15,316 bases of DNA from Atribacterota bacterium (GTDB taxonomy: Bacteria > Atribacterota > Phoenicimicrobiia > Phoenicimicrobiales > Phoenicimicrobiaceae). Of the stretch, positions 1 through 8,650 are shown one piece after another. The stretch is from the NCBI GenBank assembly GCA_030666935.1, contig DAOUWX010000020.1, positions 1-15,316 of the forward strand, given 5' to 3'. The notes under the pieces are model-generated. The model saw only the letters and a program-made list of their open reading frames with translations, made no database searches and was not told the origin of the DNA. The translations under genes and the position numbers were made by a program. Position 1 is the stretch's first letter, and each line of letters starts with the position of its first letter.

Positions 1-72
1 ATAGAGGGAAAAATTAAATCCAAAGGGATTATCGGAGTAAGATTTGTTCCCATGATCGGACATAGTAGATAA
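1..72 (+). CDS. C-terminal end of an unidentified protein (partial)
   Basis: Frame 1 is open from the window edge and reads 23 codons, ending GVRFVPMIGHSR, then TAA at 70-72. A strong hairpin with a downstream T-run follows 24 bp later, which fits the end of a + strand transcription unit. The piece is too short to assign a family. It ends convergently with the DUF3160 gene. It could also be a chance open stretch, because only 72 bases are visible. Confidence 0.35.
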   Translation: MEGKIKSKGIIGVRFVPMIGHSR

Positions 73-95
73 AAAAACTAAATAAGTGCAAAGTA

Positions 96-153
96 AAGTA
101 GGGCAAGTTAAAATAGTTAAGATAAATTTTAACTTGCCCTACTTGTATTTTTT
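96..153. terminator. Perfect 19-bp hairpin terminator, probably bidirectional
   Basis: Bases 96-114 and 126-144 are perfect reverse complements (19 bp, 11-nt loop, core AGTAGGGCAAGTT). On the + strand the stem is followed almost at once by a T-rich run at 146-153. On the minus strand a seven-T run lies about 19 nt beyond the stem, at 71-77. Placed between convergent genes, it plausibly ends the + strand gene efficiently and the minus-strand envelope operon less efficiently. Confidence 0.8.
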
Positions 154-154
154 A

Positions 155-2779
155 TTATTTTCTAATAGAAAAGCTTGCTATCCACTCTGGTTCAGGTGGG
201 GGATTGGAATCTAATATTTCTCTCCACGCCTCATCGGTTAATCTATTTTCCATCGGTTGTTTGAATTCATAATAACTAAAGGTCGGTCCCACTCCTAAAA
301 GTATGTGGCCTTCGGGAAGCTTATAAGCTATTACTGCAGTTTTAATATAACCCACTCCCTCTTCCAAAACTTTTTCAGTATTACCATCTGTATGGACATC
401 AGCCACTAAAACTGTTTTAAGTACCTCTGGGTCAACTTCCCCTCCCGAGACAGTCCCAATTAAACCTTCAGAGATACTACCGAAGTTTTCAATAAAATTG
501 TACTCATTATCATTTAATGAAATGTTTTCCAACTCTTTTTTAGAGATGTCCAGCAATTTACTTAATATTTCCGTAAATCTATCAAGACCTGCCTCTATCA
601 TTAACTTTTCTAATTCTTCTTGAGGAATTAAGCTCTTAAATCCCTGGTTAGTCATCTTGGTTAGAGCTAAAAGCCGAGCATAAAATTCTGGTACTGGCTC
701 AACATAACCGACTACCGGAGGAGGTTCAAAGATTCCTCCCAGCTCGGCCATAGTATAACTCTGCTTGACATATAAAAGGGTGTCATGTCTTAATTCAGTC
801 CAGGAAGCCAAAGCTGTATTTAATTCTTTATCTTGCCAGGCTTCGGTTTGCATAAAGGTAGGATAACCTTTACCGAATTCACTATTCAAGGATTTTAAAA
901 CATAGAGCCAATTCAAATAAAGATTTTTAGACCAGTCCCTCTTGGAAAAAGAATCTACCTCTTTTTTCAATTCAGTAAATTTCTTTTCATAATCTGAATA
1001 TTGAGTATCTCCTGAGCTTTCTAAAATTTCTTTAGCCCTTTTAGAACCCAGTAGAGCCATTAAATCTAATCCTCGCGGGAAACCTTTAACTTCTCTCATA
1101 GATGGTGGAGGACAAGCTTGTACCTCGGTCTTAACCCAGGTGAAAGGTCGGTCTTTTCTATATTCGGCATAAATATCATCCCAGGTAAAAGTAAAGGGCT
1201 TTTTTCCAGTAGGCAGGGGAGGTTTTGGTCCTATGTATTCGCCACTATAGGGAGAAACAATTTCGGAAAAAAGCCAGGAGTCCAAAGTAAATCTCTGTCC
1301 CATTAGTCTAAATCCTTTGGTTTTTCCCAGAAGTTCTTTGGCCTGTAATTTTAAAACCTGGATTTCTTTCTCAGAAAGAGGAGGGTAAGGCATTAGCAAT
1401 TCACAGGCACCTAATCCACTGTAAATTTTAGGATTATAAGGAAAATCCAAGATAGTTTCTTTAAGTTCTAAATAATTTTCCTCTATTTCTTGAGGATTTA
1501 TTCCATCTTTAAATAATTTTTTTAATACCTCACTGTATTCGTTTGGACCTAAATCATCAGAGAACCCCACCAGAAAAGAGGTAATAGCATATATTCTGTT
1601 CCATCTTTCTTGAAGGTCTTGACTCTGTGAAAATTGGTTAGCCAATAAAAAAGCCTGTAGGGTTTGAATTCGGGCATCATATTCAGAAATAATTCCCCCT
1701 ATGCCACCGGTGCAGATAGATTCTCCGGGGGATAAAAGGGGAGACCCTTCAATTAAAGCAGTCATCCTTCCATACCACATTAAAGTTTTAAAGTAATTTT
1801 TAAGTTTTTCTGATTTAGTGTAATGCCCCCGGGGGACATATTGGGAATAATCTTCCTGATAAATAAATAATGGAGAATAATCCCAGCCTTTATGTTCTTC
1901 AATTAGCTCGATTTCTTTTTGTACCAGGTCTTTTGCTACATCGGGGACTTCAAAACTATATTGATTAAATTCTATTTCACTAAAATATTTAAAGCTGGCT
2001 TTGTCTCCATAAGATTGCTTTACTCCCTCTATGAACATTTTACAAACTTCCGGATCCATTTCCGGACTGCAATATTCTTCTCTCAAAGTTTCATCACTCA
2101 TAATCTGATTTATCTTTGGTTTTAAAAGTTCTAAAGCTACGGAAAGATAAGCTACATTTCTTTTGGCTGCTTCTTTTAAATCCCCGCTACTTTCATTATA
2201 TTCTTTCAGAGATTTTTCTAATAAATTTTTACTTACTGCCCATATATCTTTGTAAAAGAGGTCTCTTTCTAATTTCATTAAGGTAGTATCAAAGAAGATA
2301 TGATAATAATGTAAAAGAGAGTCGGTGGTAATAAAAATGGGCAAATCTTTATCTCCGATAGCATTATAATAAGCTACGAAATCATCCTTGGGGTAAGCAT
2401 TCTGGCGGGAAGACATAAGAAAAACTTCTCGTTCAGCAATATCAAGAGGAGTAGGAATAATCACAAAACCATTATTTTTTAAAAGAGAAAGGGCTTCAGG
2501 AATAAGTTTTATTTTTTCGGAAAAATTTTGATAATTAGCAATTTTTGCAGTGCTTAGAGGTAAGGGATAGGCAGGAACGCTGGGATTAACCTCTAATTCC
2601 TCCAGCAGCGCATCCTCCGGTTCAATTAATTGTTTGGTTAGGGTAACTTCACCAAAGGCATTACCAGCAAAAGCGAAGAAAACAATAGACATTAAAACAA
2701 CTAAAATTATTTTTAGTAAATTGAAACTACTTGGTCTTCTTATATTTTTAAAATTTAATTTATAAAATAAATTTAACAT
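155..2779 (-). CDS. Secreted DUF3160 family protein
   Basis: About 874 residues. I recognise DUF3160, an exported family of unknown function in bacteria and archaea. The signature is FITTDSLLHYYHIFFD near residues 149-164, with further conserved blocks: PPVVGYVEPVPEFYARL near residue 700, and VADVHTDGNTEKVLEEGVG followed by PEGHILLGVGPTFSYYEF near the C-terminus. The N-terminus is basic, then hydrophobic (LLKIILVVLMSIVFFAFA), then small residues (GNAFG), as in a Sec signal peptide; no lipobox cysteine is visible. In-frame starts exist at GTG 2791, ATG 2788 and ATG 2779. I choose 2779 because AAGGTGA lies about 8 nt upstream of it and would be too close to the others. It begins 8 bp after the Memo/CapA stop and is last in the four-gene operon. 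No enzymatic motif was recognised, so its role is unknown. Confidence 0.88.
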   Translation of the reverse strand: MLNLFYKLNFKNIRRPSSFNLLKIILVVLMSIVFFAFAGNAFGEVTLTKQLIEPEDALLEELEVNPSVPAYPLPLSTAKIANYQNFSEKIKLIPEALSLLKNNGFVIIPTPLDIAEREVFLMSSRQNAYPKDDFVAYYNAIGDKDLPIFITTDSLLHYYHIFFDTTLMKLERDLFYKDIWAVSKNLLEKSLKEYNESSGDLKEAAKRNVAYLSVALELLKPKINQIMSDETLREEYCSPEMDPEVCKMFIEGVKQSYGDKASFKYFSEIEFNQYSFEVPDVAKDLVQKEIELIEEHKGWDYSPLFIYQEDYSQYVPRGHYTKSEKLKNYFKTLMWYGRMTALIEGSPLLSPGESICTGGIGGIISEYDARIQTLQAFLLANQFSQSQDLQERWNRIYAITSFLVGFSDDLGPNEYSEVLKKLFKDGINPQEIEENYLELKETILDFPYNPKIYSGLGACELLMPYPPLSEKEIQVLKLQAKELLGKTKGFRLMGQRFTLDSWLFSEIVSPYSGEYIGPKPPLPTGKKPFTFTWDDIYAEYRKDRPFTWVKTEVQACPPPSMREVKGFPRGLDLMALLGSKRAKEILESSGDTQYSDYEKKFTELKKEVDSFSKRDWSKNLYLNWLYVLKSLNSEFGKGYPTFMQTEAWQDKELNTALASWTELRHDTLLYVKQSYTMAELGGIFEPPPVVGYVEPVPEFYARLLALTKMTNQGFKSLIPQEELEKLMIEAGLDRFTEILSKLLDISKKELENISLNDNEYNFIENFGSISEGLIGTVSGGEVDPEVLKTVLVADVHTDGNTEKVLEEGVGYIKTAVIAYKLPEGHILLGVGPTFSYYEFKQPMENRLTDEAWREILDSNPPPEPEWIASFSIRK

Positions 2780-2787
2780 GATTACCA

Positions 2788-4626
2788 TCACCTTTCGATT
2801 TTTATTATACCACCCTTTATTTCATCTACCAACTTATCATCCGAGCGTTTAGCTAATTGTATTAAAAATTCGCTTGCTTTATTCTGTTCCATTAAAACAG
2901 GCTGACTTAAGTTAATTTGAAGAGGAAAAAGTCGGCAGACCAGCCTATCAGGATAAATTTCTAATCCTACCGCCAAACCCTGCTGGGTAGCTGAAGAGAA
3001 ATATTGGTCAAAGATAAAATTTCCCAGAGAATAAAAGATAAGTTTTCCCTGATATTTTTCAATCTTCTGCACTACATGAGGGTGATGACCAATAATTAAA
3101 TCTGCTCCTGCTTCAATTATTTGATGGGCTAAGCTTTGTTGGGCAGGAGAATTGATTAATTTATATTCTTCTCCCCAATGTATGCTTACGATTAAAAAAT
3201 TATCCGGATTTAAAGATTTAACTGTTTCTATTGTTTTAATTATTTCTTCTTCTTTAACTATAAAAGGGAAAATTTGATTGAAAGCTAAAAAAGTTATCTT
3301 ATCCTTGGAAAAAGAAGAATCCAGGTTATCCGAACTACCAGAAAGAGGATCGCCCACAAAATTTATCCTGTATTTTTTCAACCATTCTTTAGTTTCCTCT
3401 AATCCCTTTTTCCCCATATCCAGAGTATGATTATTGGCCAGGGAAAACAAATTAAAATTACACCAGGAAGCCCCCTTAATTGCTTCCGGGTTAAAAGCGA
3501 ATTTTAAAGAATTAACTGGAAATTCCGGGGGATTATTTACTACAGGACCTTCTAAATTTCCAAAAACAATATCTATTCCTCTTAAGAAGTGACTGATTTT
3601 TTGAAAAGGATAATAGATACTGTTTTGCTTGATTAAATCTTCTACCCCCCGACCTAACATAATATCTCCCACTAATAGAATAATTTTTACTTTCTCGTTA
3701 AAAGCTTTAACAGTTGAGCTGGAAAAAAATTCCTCAGATTTTTTCTCCCCAAAGACTACACTAAAATAAGAAGTGGTTTCTTCTAATTCTAAATTTAGAA
3801 AATCAGCAGAATTTTTATGAGCTATAATATGAGGAGTTTCCTTCTGTCGTAATTTAGCAAAAAGCCTGGCTGCATACAAAGCTTGCCAGCAATCAACTTC
3901 TATGTTTTTAAAATTTTCTTCCTCAAAATTTAATAAAACCCGGATACTTTTTACGTCATGTAAATCAGCTGCCCGGGAAGGAAGATAGTGAGAGAAATCT
4001 ACACTGGCAACAATAATAGTATTGAGAAGGGTATTTTCATCAATTGTTTTCACCAATTGTTTTACTTGTTCTTTAGTAATATCAGCAGGTATCAGGATGG
4101 GCAAGATATTAGTTTCAGGGAAATATTTTTTAATATTAGGAAGAAGAGTAGTTACTCCATGGTCAGCAATAACTGCAGAATTATTAAGAGCCATTTTATT
4201 TTCTTTACATAATTTTCCCCATAACAAGGTGTCAACTTTTAAATTATTGAATTTTTTGTCATCACCTTCCAAGCCGATAGTAATAAATGAATTACTTTCC
4301 ATAAGAATTCCACTTTGAAAATGATCCGGACTTAATATGACTATTGTTTCAGGCTTTTCCCGGGAGGAGATATAACTAAGAAAATCTTCTATAATCTCTT
4401 CAGCTAATAGATGATGGGGAACTACTCCGGAAACGATATCTTGTTTAGTGCCCGAGTCAGTTGCAAAAACTTCTAATGTGTTTATAAAGTTTAATATTAA
4501 AATAATACTGAGAAAAATAATCAGAACAGAGAAAAGCGAAATATAATTCTTTCTGGTATTGAATTTAAAGATGTTATTAATTTTCAACCTCCGTATTTCC
4601 TCCCACCTGAAGGATATACAATTCAA
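2788..4626 (-). CDS. Memo-like (AmmeMemoRadiSam protein B) fused to CapA-like metallophosphoesterase, membrane-anchored
   Basis: 612 residues. A hydrophobic anchor spans about 29-52. Residues 66-293 are a Memo-type domain with VPHHLL (69-74), LSPDHF (98-103), ADHGVTTLLP (154-163) and ASVDFSHY (207-214); the histidines match the usual Memo metal or active-site positions. Residues 314-560 are a CapA/PgsA-type metallophosphoesterase domain with GDIMLGRG (320-327), GNLEGP (356-361), ANNH (397-400), HWGEEY (483-488) and GHHPHV (513-518). CapA proteins are linked to poly-gamma-glutamate export, and Memo is protein B of the AmmeMemoRadiSam set, whose other two members are absent here. The start is uncertain. 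TTG at 4626 has GGAGG 6 nt upstream, but that Shine-Dalgarno is the 3' arm of a hairpin repeat. TTG at 4587 would give a shorter, ordinary signal anchor. The domains probably sit outside the membrane. Confidence 0.87.
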   Translation of the reverse strand: MNCISFRWEEIRRLKINNIFKFNTRKNYISLFSVLIIFLSIILILNFINTLEVFATDSGTKQDIVSGVVPHHLLAEEIIEDFLSYISSREKPETIVILSPDHFQSGILMESNSFITIGLEGDDKKFNNLKVDTLLWGKLCKENKMALNNSAVIADHGVTTLLPNIKKYFPETNILPILIPADITKEQVKQLVKTIDENTLLNTIIVASVDFSHYLPSRAADLHDVKSIRVLLNFEEENFKNIEVDCWQALYAARLFAKLRQKETPHIIAHKNSADFLNLELEETTSYFSVVFGEKKSEEFFSSSTVKAFNEKVKIILLVGDIMLGRGVEDLIKQNSIYYPFQKISHFLRGIDIVFGNLEGPVVNNPPEFPVNSLKFAFNPEAIKGASWCNFNLFSLANNHTLDMGKKGLEETKEWLKKYRINFVGDPLSGSSDNLDSSFSKDKITFLAFNQIFPFIVKEEEIIKTIETVKSLNPDNFLIVSIHWGEEYKLINSPAQQSLAHQIIEAGADLIIGHHPHVVQKIEKYQGKLIFYSLGNFIFDQYFSSATQQGLAVGLEIYPDRLVCRLFPLQINLSQPVLMEQNKASEFLIQLAKRSDDKLVDEIKGGIIKIER

Positions 4627-4631
4627 TTCTC

Positions 4632-4654
4632 TCCTCCCCCTTGAGGGGGGAGGA
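4632..4654. repeat. GC-rich hairpin (TCCTCCCCC / GGGGGAGGA) of a dispersed-repeat type
   Basis: TCCTCCCCC at 4632-4640 and GGGGGAGGA at 4646-4654 pair perfectly with a 5-nt loop, followed by ATTAAGGTGGGGGTGA. The block is far more GC-rich than its surroundings and looks like a mobile or dispersed intergenic repeat. On the minus-strand transcript the GGGGGAGGA arm lies directly before the TTG at 4626, so it may supply, or mask, a ribosome binding site. A second, weaker inverted repeat (CCCGTT 4695-4700, AACGGG 4712-4717) lies further on in the same gap. Confidence 0.6.
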
Positions 4655-4726
4655 TTAAGGTGGGGGTGACTATCCTCTATGTAGAATAGGCTTTCCCGTT
4701 TTCACGAGGGCAACGGGTCCGCTTGT

Positions 4727-7231
4727 CTATTGAAATGTGACAAAATCGTTTACTATCATTTTTCTAGAATAATTTATACTGAAAAATCCAAAGAGATATA
4801 TCGAAGCAGCTAATATTGCCACCACCTTAAACCCAAAGAAGAGGGCGATTATCACCGCGGAGACAGAGGCGATAATAGAACAGAAGCTGTTAGTTGCCCA
4901 TAACCAGGGGATAAGTTCCTTTCCCTTATCTATCGAATTAACCAGTTTTATCCCTAAAGGGAAGGGCATCCCCATTAAAAATCCTAAGGGGAAGATTAAC
5001 CCTAGAGTAATTAATATTCTCACCAATAAACTATACTGCAAAGTGGTATTAAAAACATAAGGCAGAATAAATTGATAAAGTATTAAGAGGCCGCACAGGG
5101 TAAAGATAATAGTTTTCAGAGCATTAACATAATTTTTCTCTATTCTTCTTGAATAAAAGCTCCCCAGACCAGAAAAGAACAGAAATGAGAAGATGATAAT
5201 AGAAGTAGAATAAGCAGGATTGGTCAGATATAGTATAAATTTCTGGATAAAAGAGATTTCTAAAAGCATATACCCTAAACCCAAAGAGGCAAAATAAAGC
5301 AAAAAAGGAATTTTTATCTTTCTTTTACTTATAGGGAGTCTCTTTAAAATTAAAGGTAAAAATATAAAAATGATACTAAATATTATTCCCTGAAGGAAAG
5401 TGGCAAATATAATTAAATTCCCCCATTCTATCAAGGGCTGCCAATTAGCTGTGCTTTTGATTATCATAGGGATATTTCGCCATTTTAGAGTATAAAAGAA
5501 GTATGGTTGATTGTCGGTAACTGCCGAAACATTAAAGAAGTAACTATCATAAAAATCCTTTAACTTATTCTCCTTAAAACTATTCACCAATTGGTCTATC
5601 TCCTGATAATAATAACTCTGCTCCAGGATGTGATTTGTATTGGCCTCCTCTTCCTTAATCCCTGGAAAATAGACTGTATCAAAGTTTCTTTCATCGCAAA
5701 AATCTTTAATCGCCCATATTTCTTCCTCTGCTATTTCTTTTTTACTTAAGATAAGGGTAGAAGTGCCCCAACTGCGGATTATGGCCAAATGATTTTCCGG
5801 TTTTTCTATCCCCATTCGACTGAGAGCCTCTAAACTGATACTGCAGAGGCGCACAATCTCACGAGGAGGGAATTTTAGCCAGCGGGTAATACCCAACTTC
5901 CCACCATCAGAAAGATGCTGCCAAAAATCCATAAACGCCTCTACCGTATAAAGGTAATTTTCGGAAATACTATAAAATCCTCCGGAGGCAGTATTAGATG
6001 AGCCAATTAAAGAAATTTGAATCAAATCAAACTTTTGCTCTAATCCTTTTAATACACTTCTCCCTTCACCGGTTAAGATTTTAATTCCCTCACGGTTATA
6101 AATATTTCCCGAATAATCGGCATAATTACCCTGTAGCAAAATTTTAACATCGGGATTCATTTCAATTCCCCAGGTCTCTTCTGCTTCATTATAAATTCCT
6201 CCCAGGATATCTAATCCTCCTCCCGGTCCAATGATCAAAACTTTTCTTTTATCACCGATAAGATAAAATCCTAAGGCAGAAGAGATATAATCTGAAAACT
6301 CTATTTTTTTCAATCCTTCTAAATCATTTTCTCCCTCTAATTTAGTAATCGCACTCAATCCATCACCATCAGTGATCAAGCCTAATTGTTCAGGAATCTC
6401 TCCCGAAAAGTTCAAACTTAACCCCGGGGCGTATTTTACCCCCTCACTTTCTACTACCTCTAATCTGGCGAAACTATTCTCCTGCCTATCAATTATTCGG
6501 GAATCAGGGTAGCGCAATAAAGTGAATACACTTTTATAAGGATTTACCGGGAAAGAATAAAAACCCTCTGTTCCACTAAATAAAATAATAAAAACAAATA
6601 TCCCCACAATATATATTATTGATCTTTTATCATGCAGTTTCAAAGAAAATAAAAAAGAAGCCATAAAAGAGAGCAGGGGAGGGATAATCAATAAATAGCT
6701 TAAACTTATATAATTAGCCAGAACCAAGAAAGAGATACACCCAACAGCCGCACCACTTAAGTCACAGAAGTATATTTTATTAATTTTTCCGGGTAGTTTA
6801 GATATAGCTAAAGAAATGCAGATTCCGGCAAAGAAAAAGGGTATAGCGATGGCCAAATAATAAATCACCAGGTACAGCAATTGATATCTATCCGTTATTA
6901 CTCGGTAAAGGTCAAAGGGGACTTTAGAGATGGCAAATATAGAGAGCAAAGAACCCAAAGAAAATAGCAAAGAAAAGAAGAGGAGATATTTATATAAATT
7001 TTTGCCTTCAGCCCTTTTCAGAATCGAAGAAAAGACCGATAAAAAAGTTCCACTCGCTCCATATCCTAAAAAAGCAATACTAATAATCATAAAGGCCAGA
7101 TAATTCCACTGTAGAATAGAAAATACTCGCATAAGAGAGAGTTCAAAGAGCAGGACCGAAGTTGAAAAGAAGAATATTCCTGTATATAAAGAAAAATCAC
7201 TATCTTTTTTAGACATTACCATAGTCTTCAT
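4727..7231 (-). CDS. Multi-spanning membrane protein with spermidine-synthase-like SAM-binding domain
   Basis: 834 residues. Several hydrophobic helices (about 16-220) precede a soluble Rossmann-type methyltransferase/spermidine-synthase-like region (about 240-590), and a second helical block (about 600-822) follows. The soluble core shows TDGDGLSAI (287-295), the SAM-loop-like GPGGGLDIL (335-343), GIEMNPD (355-361) with the acidic residue expected at the end of beta-2, LTGEGRSVL (386-394), FDLIQISLIG (401-410) and TDNQPYFF (572-579). Such proteins are usually annotated as spermidine synthase or membrane-bound spermidine-synthase-like. The canonical aminopropyltransferase acidic pocket is not clear to me, so polyamine synthesis is unproven and another SAM-dependent transfer is possible. 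ATG 7231 has CAGGA about 8 nt upstream, inside the end of the patatin gene, with a 4-bp gap that suggests translational coupling. Confidence 0.83.
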   Translation of the reverse strand: MKTMVMSKKDSDFSLYTGIFFFSTSVLLFELSLMRVFSILQWNYLAFMIISIAFLGYGASGTFLSVFSSILKRAEGKNLYKYLLFFSLLFSLGSLLSIFAISKVPFDLYRVITDRYQLLYLVIYYLAIAIPFFFAGICISLAISKLPGKINKIYFCDLSGAAVGCISFLVLANYISLSYLLIIPPLLSFMASFLFSLKLHDKRSIIYIVGIFVFIILFSGTEGFYSFPVNPYKSVFTLLRYPDSRIIDRQENSFARLEVVESEGVKYAPGLSLNFSGEIPEQLGLITDGDGLSAITKLEGENDLEGLKKIEFSDYISSALGFYLIGDKRKVLIIGPGGGLDILGGIYNEAEETWGIEMNPDVKILLQGNYADYSGNIYNREGIKILTGEGRSVLKGLEQKFDLIQISLIGSSNTASGGFYSISENYLYTVEAFMDFWQHLSDGGKLGITRWLKFPPREIVRLCSISLEALSRMGIEKPENHLAIIRSWGTSTLILSKKEIAEEEIWAIKDFCDERNFDTVYFPGIKEEEANTNHILEQSYYYQEIDQLVNSFKENKLKDFYDSYFFNVSAVTDNQPYFFYTLKWRNIPMIIKSTANWQPLIEWGNLIIFATFLQGIIFSIIFIFLPLILKRLPISKRKIKIPFLLYFASLGLGYMLLEISFIQKFILYLTNPAYSTSIIIFSFLFFSGLGSFYSRRIEKNYVNALKTIIFTLCGLLILYQFILPYVFNTTLQYSLLVRILITLGLIFPLGFLMGMPFPLGIKLVNSIDKGKELIPWLWATNSFCSIIASVSAVIIALFFGFKVVAILAASIYLFGFFSINYSRKMIVNDFVTFQ

Positions 7232-7235
7232 TATT

Positions 7236-8450
7236 TCATTCCTGTAGCTTTTCTTTAATCGCTCTTTTAATCTCAGGTATATTAATCATAGCAGCCATAA
7301 TCCCGCCTTTAATGAGCATTTCCGCCTTATCAAAATCGAAAAGATTTATTTCTTTAATTCCAAAGGGGACGATAACTACGTCTGCCTCCTCCAGACATTG
7401 GTCGGTAATCTTTGCTTCCATAATATCAATGGATTGGCTGATTATTTCAAAGATATTAGGACCTTCAAGTTTTGATTTAACCTGCTCTATTGTTTGTTTT
7501 AAAATACCTTTTTCTTTATCAGCTAAAGAAGTAATTTTTTTTGTATCCTTAAATTTTGGGTTTTCATCTTTATTTATTTTTAAATCCTCTAAATTTTCTA
7601 CCTCTTTTAAGTGACCGGTTTCTTTATCAATCATCAAGACAGTAGTGTAAGGGTTTATTTTAGCCAGACTTACGGCAATAATAATATCGGCTCCCATTTT
7701 CTGAACTACATCTACCGGGACCGGGTCTACTACTCCTCCATCTACCAGGTAATAATCCTGATATTTTACCGGCGTAAATATTCCCGGAATAGAGATACTG
7801 GCCCTTACCGCATCTATTACTTTCCCTTGATTTAATATCACCTCTGCTCCGCTTTCTACATCAGTAGCTACAGCCGCGAAGGGAATCTCGAGGTCATCAA
7901 AAGTTTTATCCTCTAAAGCTAAATCATTTAACATTTCTTCTATTCGTTTACCGCTTATCAGGCCTGAATGAGGGAGGGCAAGGTCCATTAGAAAAAAGGT
8001 TTTACTTTTCTTCATCGAGAGGGCAGCTTCTTCCAATTGGTCAATAGAAGCTCCGGCAGCATAAAGAGAACCTACCACCGAACCGATGCTGGTACCGGCA
8101 ATTATATCAATAGGGATATGATAAGCTTCCAGAACCTGAATGACCCCCACATGAGCCAATCCCCGGGCTGAGCCGCCTCCTAAAGCCAGACCAAATTTTA
8201 ATCCTCTTTTTTTAGTCTTTAATATTAATTCCTCTAATTCCAGGTCTTTTTCTATTTTCATCTCAATCCCCCCTTCTTCGTTAATGATTATTTTATCTGC
8301 AAACCGAAATTCAATCATCGTATTAATAGTTATAAAGTATTCCGTTTTTTCCCCATTATCTTCAACATAATAGGCAAGGGTAGGGGAAGCAGATAAGTAA
8401 AATATTAAAATAAGAAATAAGGTAAACTTATAAAAATTTTTAAACATCAT
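7236..8450 (-). CDS. Secreted patatin-like phospholipase (RssA/NTE type)
   Basis: 404 residues. The N-terminus is a clear signal peptide: basic MMFKNFYK, a hydrophobic core, and an ASPTLA/YY cleavage site near residue 26. The patatin domain spans about 85-262, with oxyanion-hole GGGSARG (91-97), nucleophile elbow GTSIG (119-123, Ser121) and catalytic DGG (237-239, Asp237). The Ser-Asp dyad is complete, so a lipid acyl hydrolase active outside the cytoplasm is the expected role. Between the core and the last conserved strand (VVIVPFG) sits a charged, Lys/Glu-rich insertion of roughly 60 residues (about 268-330) that I do not recognise. Tandem ATGs at 8450 and 8447 follow GAGGAGAAA, a strong ribosome binding site. 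It is the first gene of the minus-strand operon and ends 4 bp before the next start. Confidence 0.9.
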   Translation of the reverse strand: MMFKNFYKFTLFLILIFYLSASPTLAYYVEDNGEKTEYFITINTMIEFRFADKIIINEEGGIEMKIEKDLELEELILKTKKRGLKFGLALGGGSARGLAHVGVIQVLEAYHIPIDIIAGTSIGSVVGSLYAAGASIDQLEEAALSMKKSKTFFLMDLALPHSGLISGKRIEEMLNDLALEDKTFDDLEIPFAAVATDVESGAEVILNQGKVIDAVRASISIPGIFTPVKYQDYYLVDGGVVDPVPVDVVQKMGADIIIAVSLAKINPYTTVLMIDKETGHLKEVENLEDLKINKDENPKFKDTKKITSLADKEKGILKQTIEQVKSKLEGPNIFEIISQSIDIMEAKITDQCLEEADVVIVPFGIKEINLFDFDKAEMLIKGGIMAAMINIPEIKRAIKEKLQE

Positions 8451-8475
8451 TTTCTCCTCTAATTTCTTCTAAAAG

Positions 8476-8547
8476 CAAAAGGGGACATTCTTCTTTTATA
8501 TTTCTGCTTTTAATTTTAAATAAAAAGTAAAGTGTGTCCCCATTTTG
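8476..8547. repeat. GGGGACA-type imperfect palindromic element
   Basis: CAAAAGGGGACA (8476-8487) and TGTCCCCATTTTG (8535-8547) are near-perfect inverted copies around an A/T-rich core, within which CTTTT and AAAAG stretches can also pair. Palindromes ending in GGGGACA/TGTCCCC are common in bacterial intergenic regions and often accompany REP-associated Y1 (IS200-like) transposases; none is in this window. It lies just upstream of the patatin gene, so it is part of, or next to, that operon's leader and promoter. Confidence 0.6.
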
Positions 8548-8650
8548 TTTAAAACCTAATATTACCCACATAATTATAATTCGCCATTCAAATCAAAAAA
8601 CCCTTTTTATTTAAAACATTTTAATACAAATTTATTTCCCCCTTCTCTCA

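Noticed and set aside
1118..1306. Open + strand frame inside the DUF3160 gene
   Set aside because: Lies entirely opposite a long conserved gene, has no family pattern and no good ribosome binding site.
4022..4318. Open + strand frame (98 codons) opposite the Memo domain
   Set aside because: Antisense shadow of a well-supported domain; the translation has no recognisable motif.
4695..4717. Terminator after the spermidine-synthase-like gene
   Set aside because: Only a 6-bp stem with a long loop and no T-run on the minus strand; the operon probably reads through.
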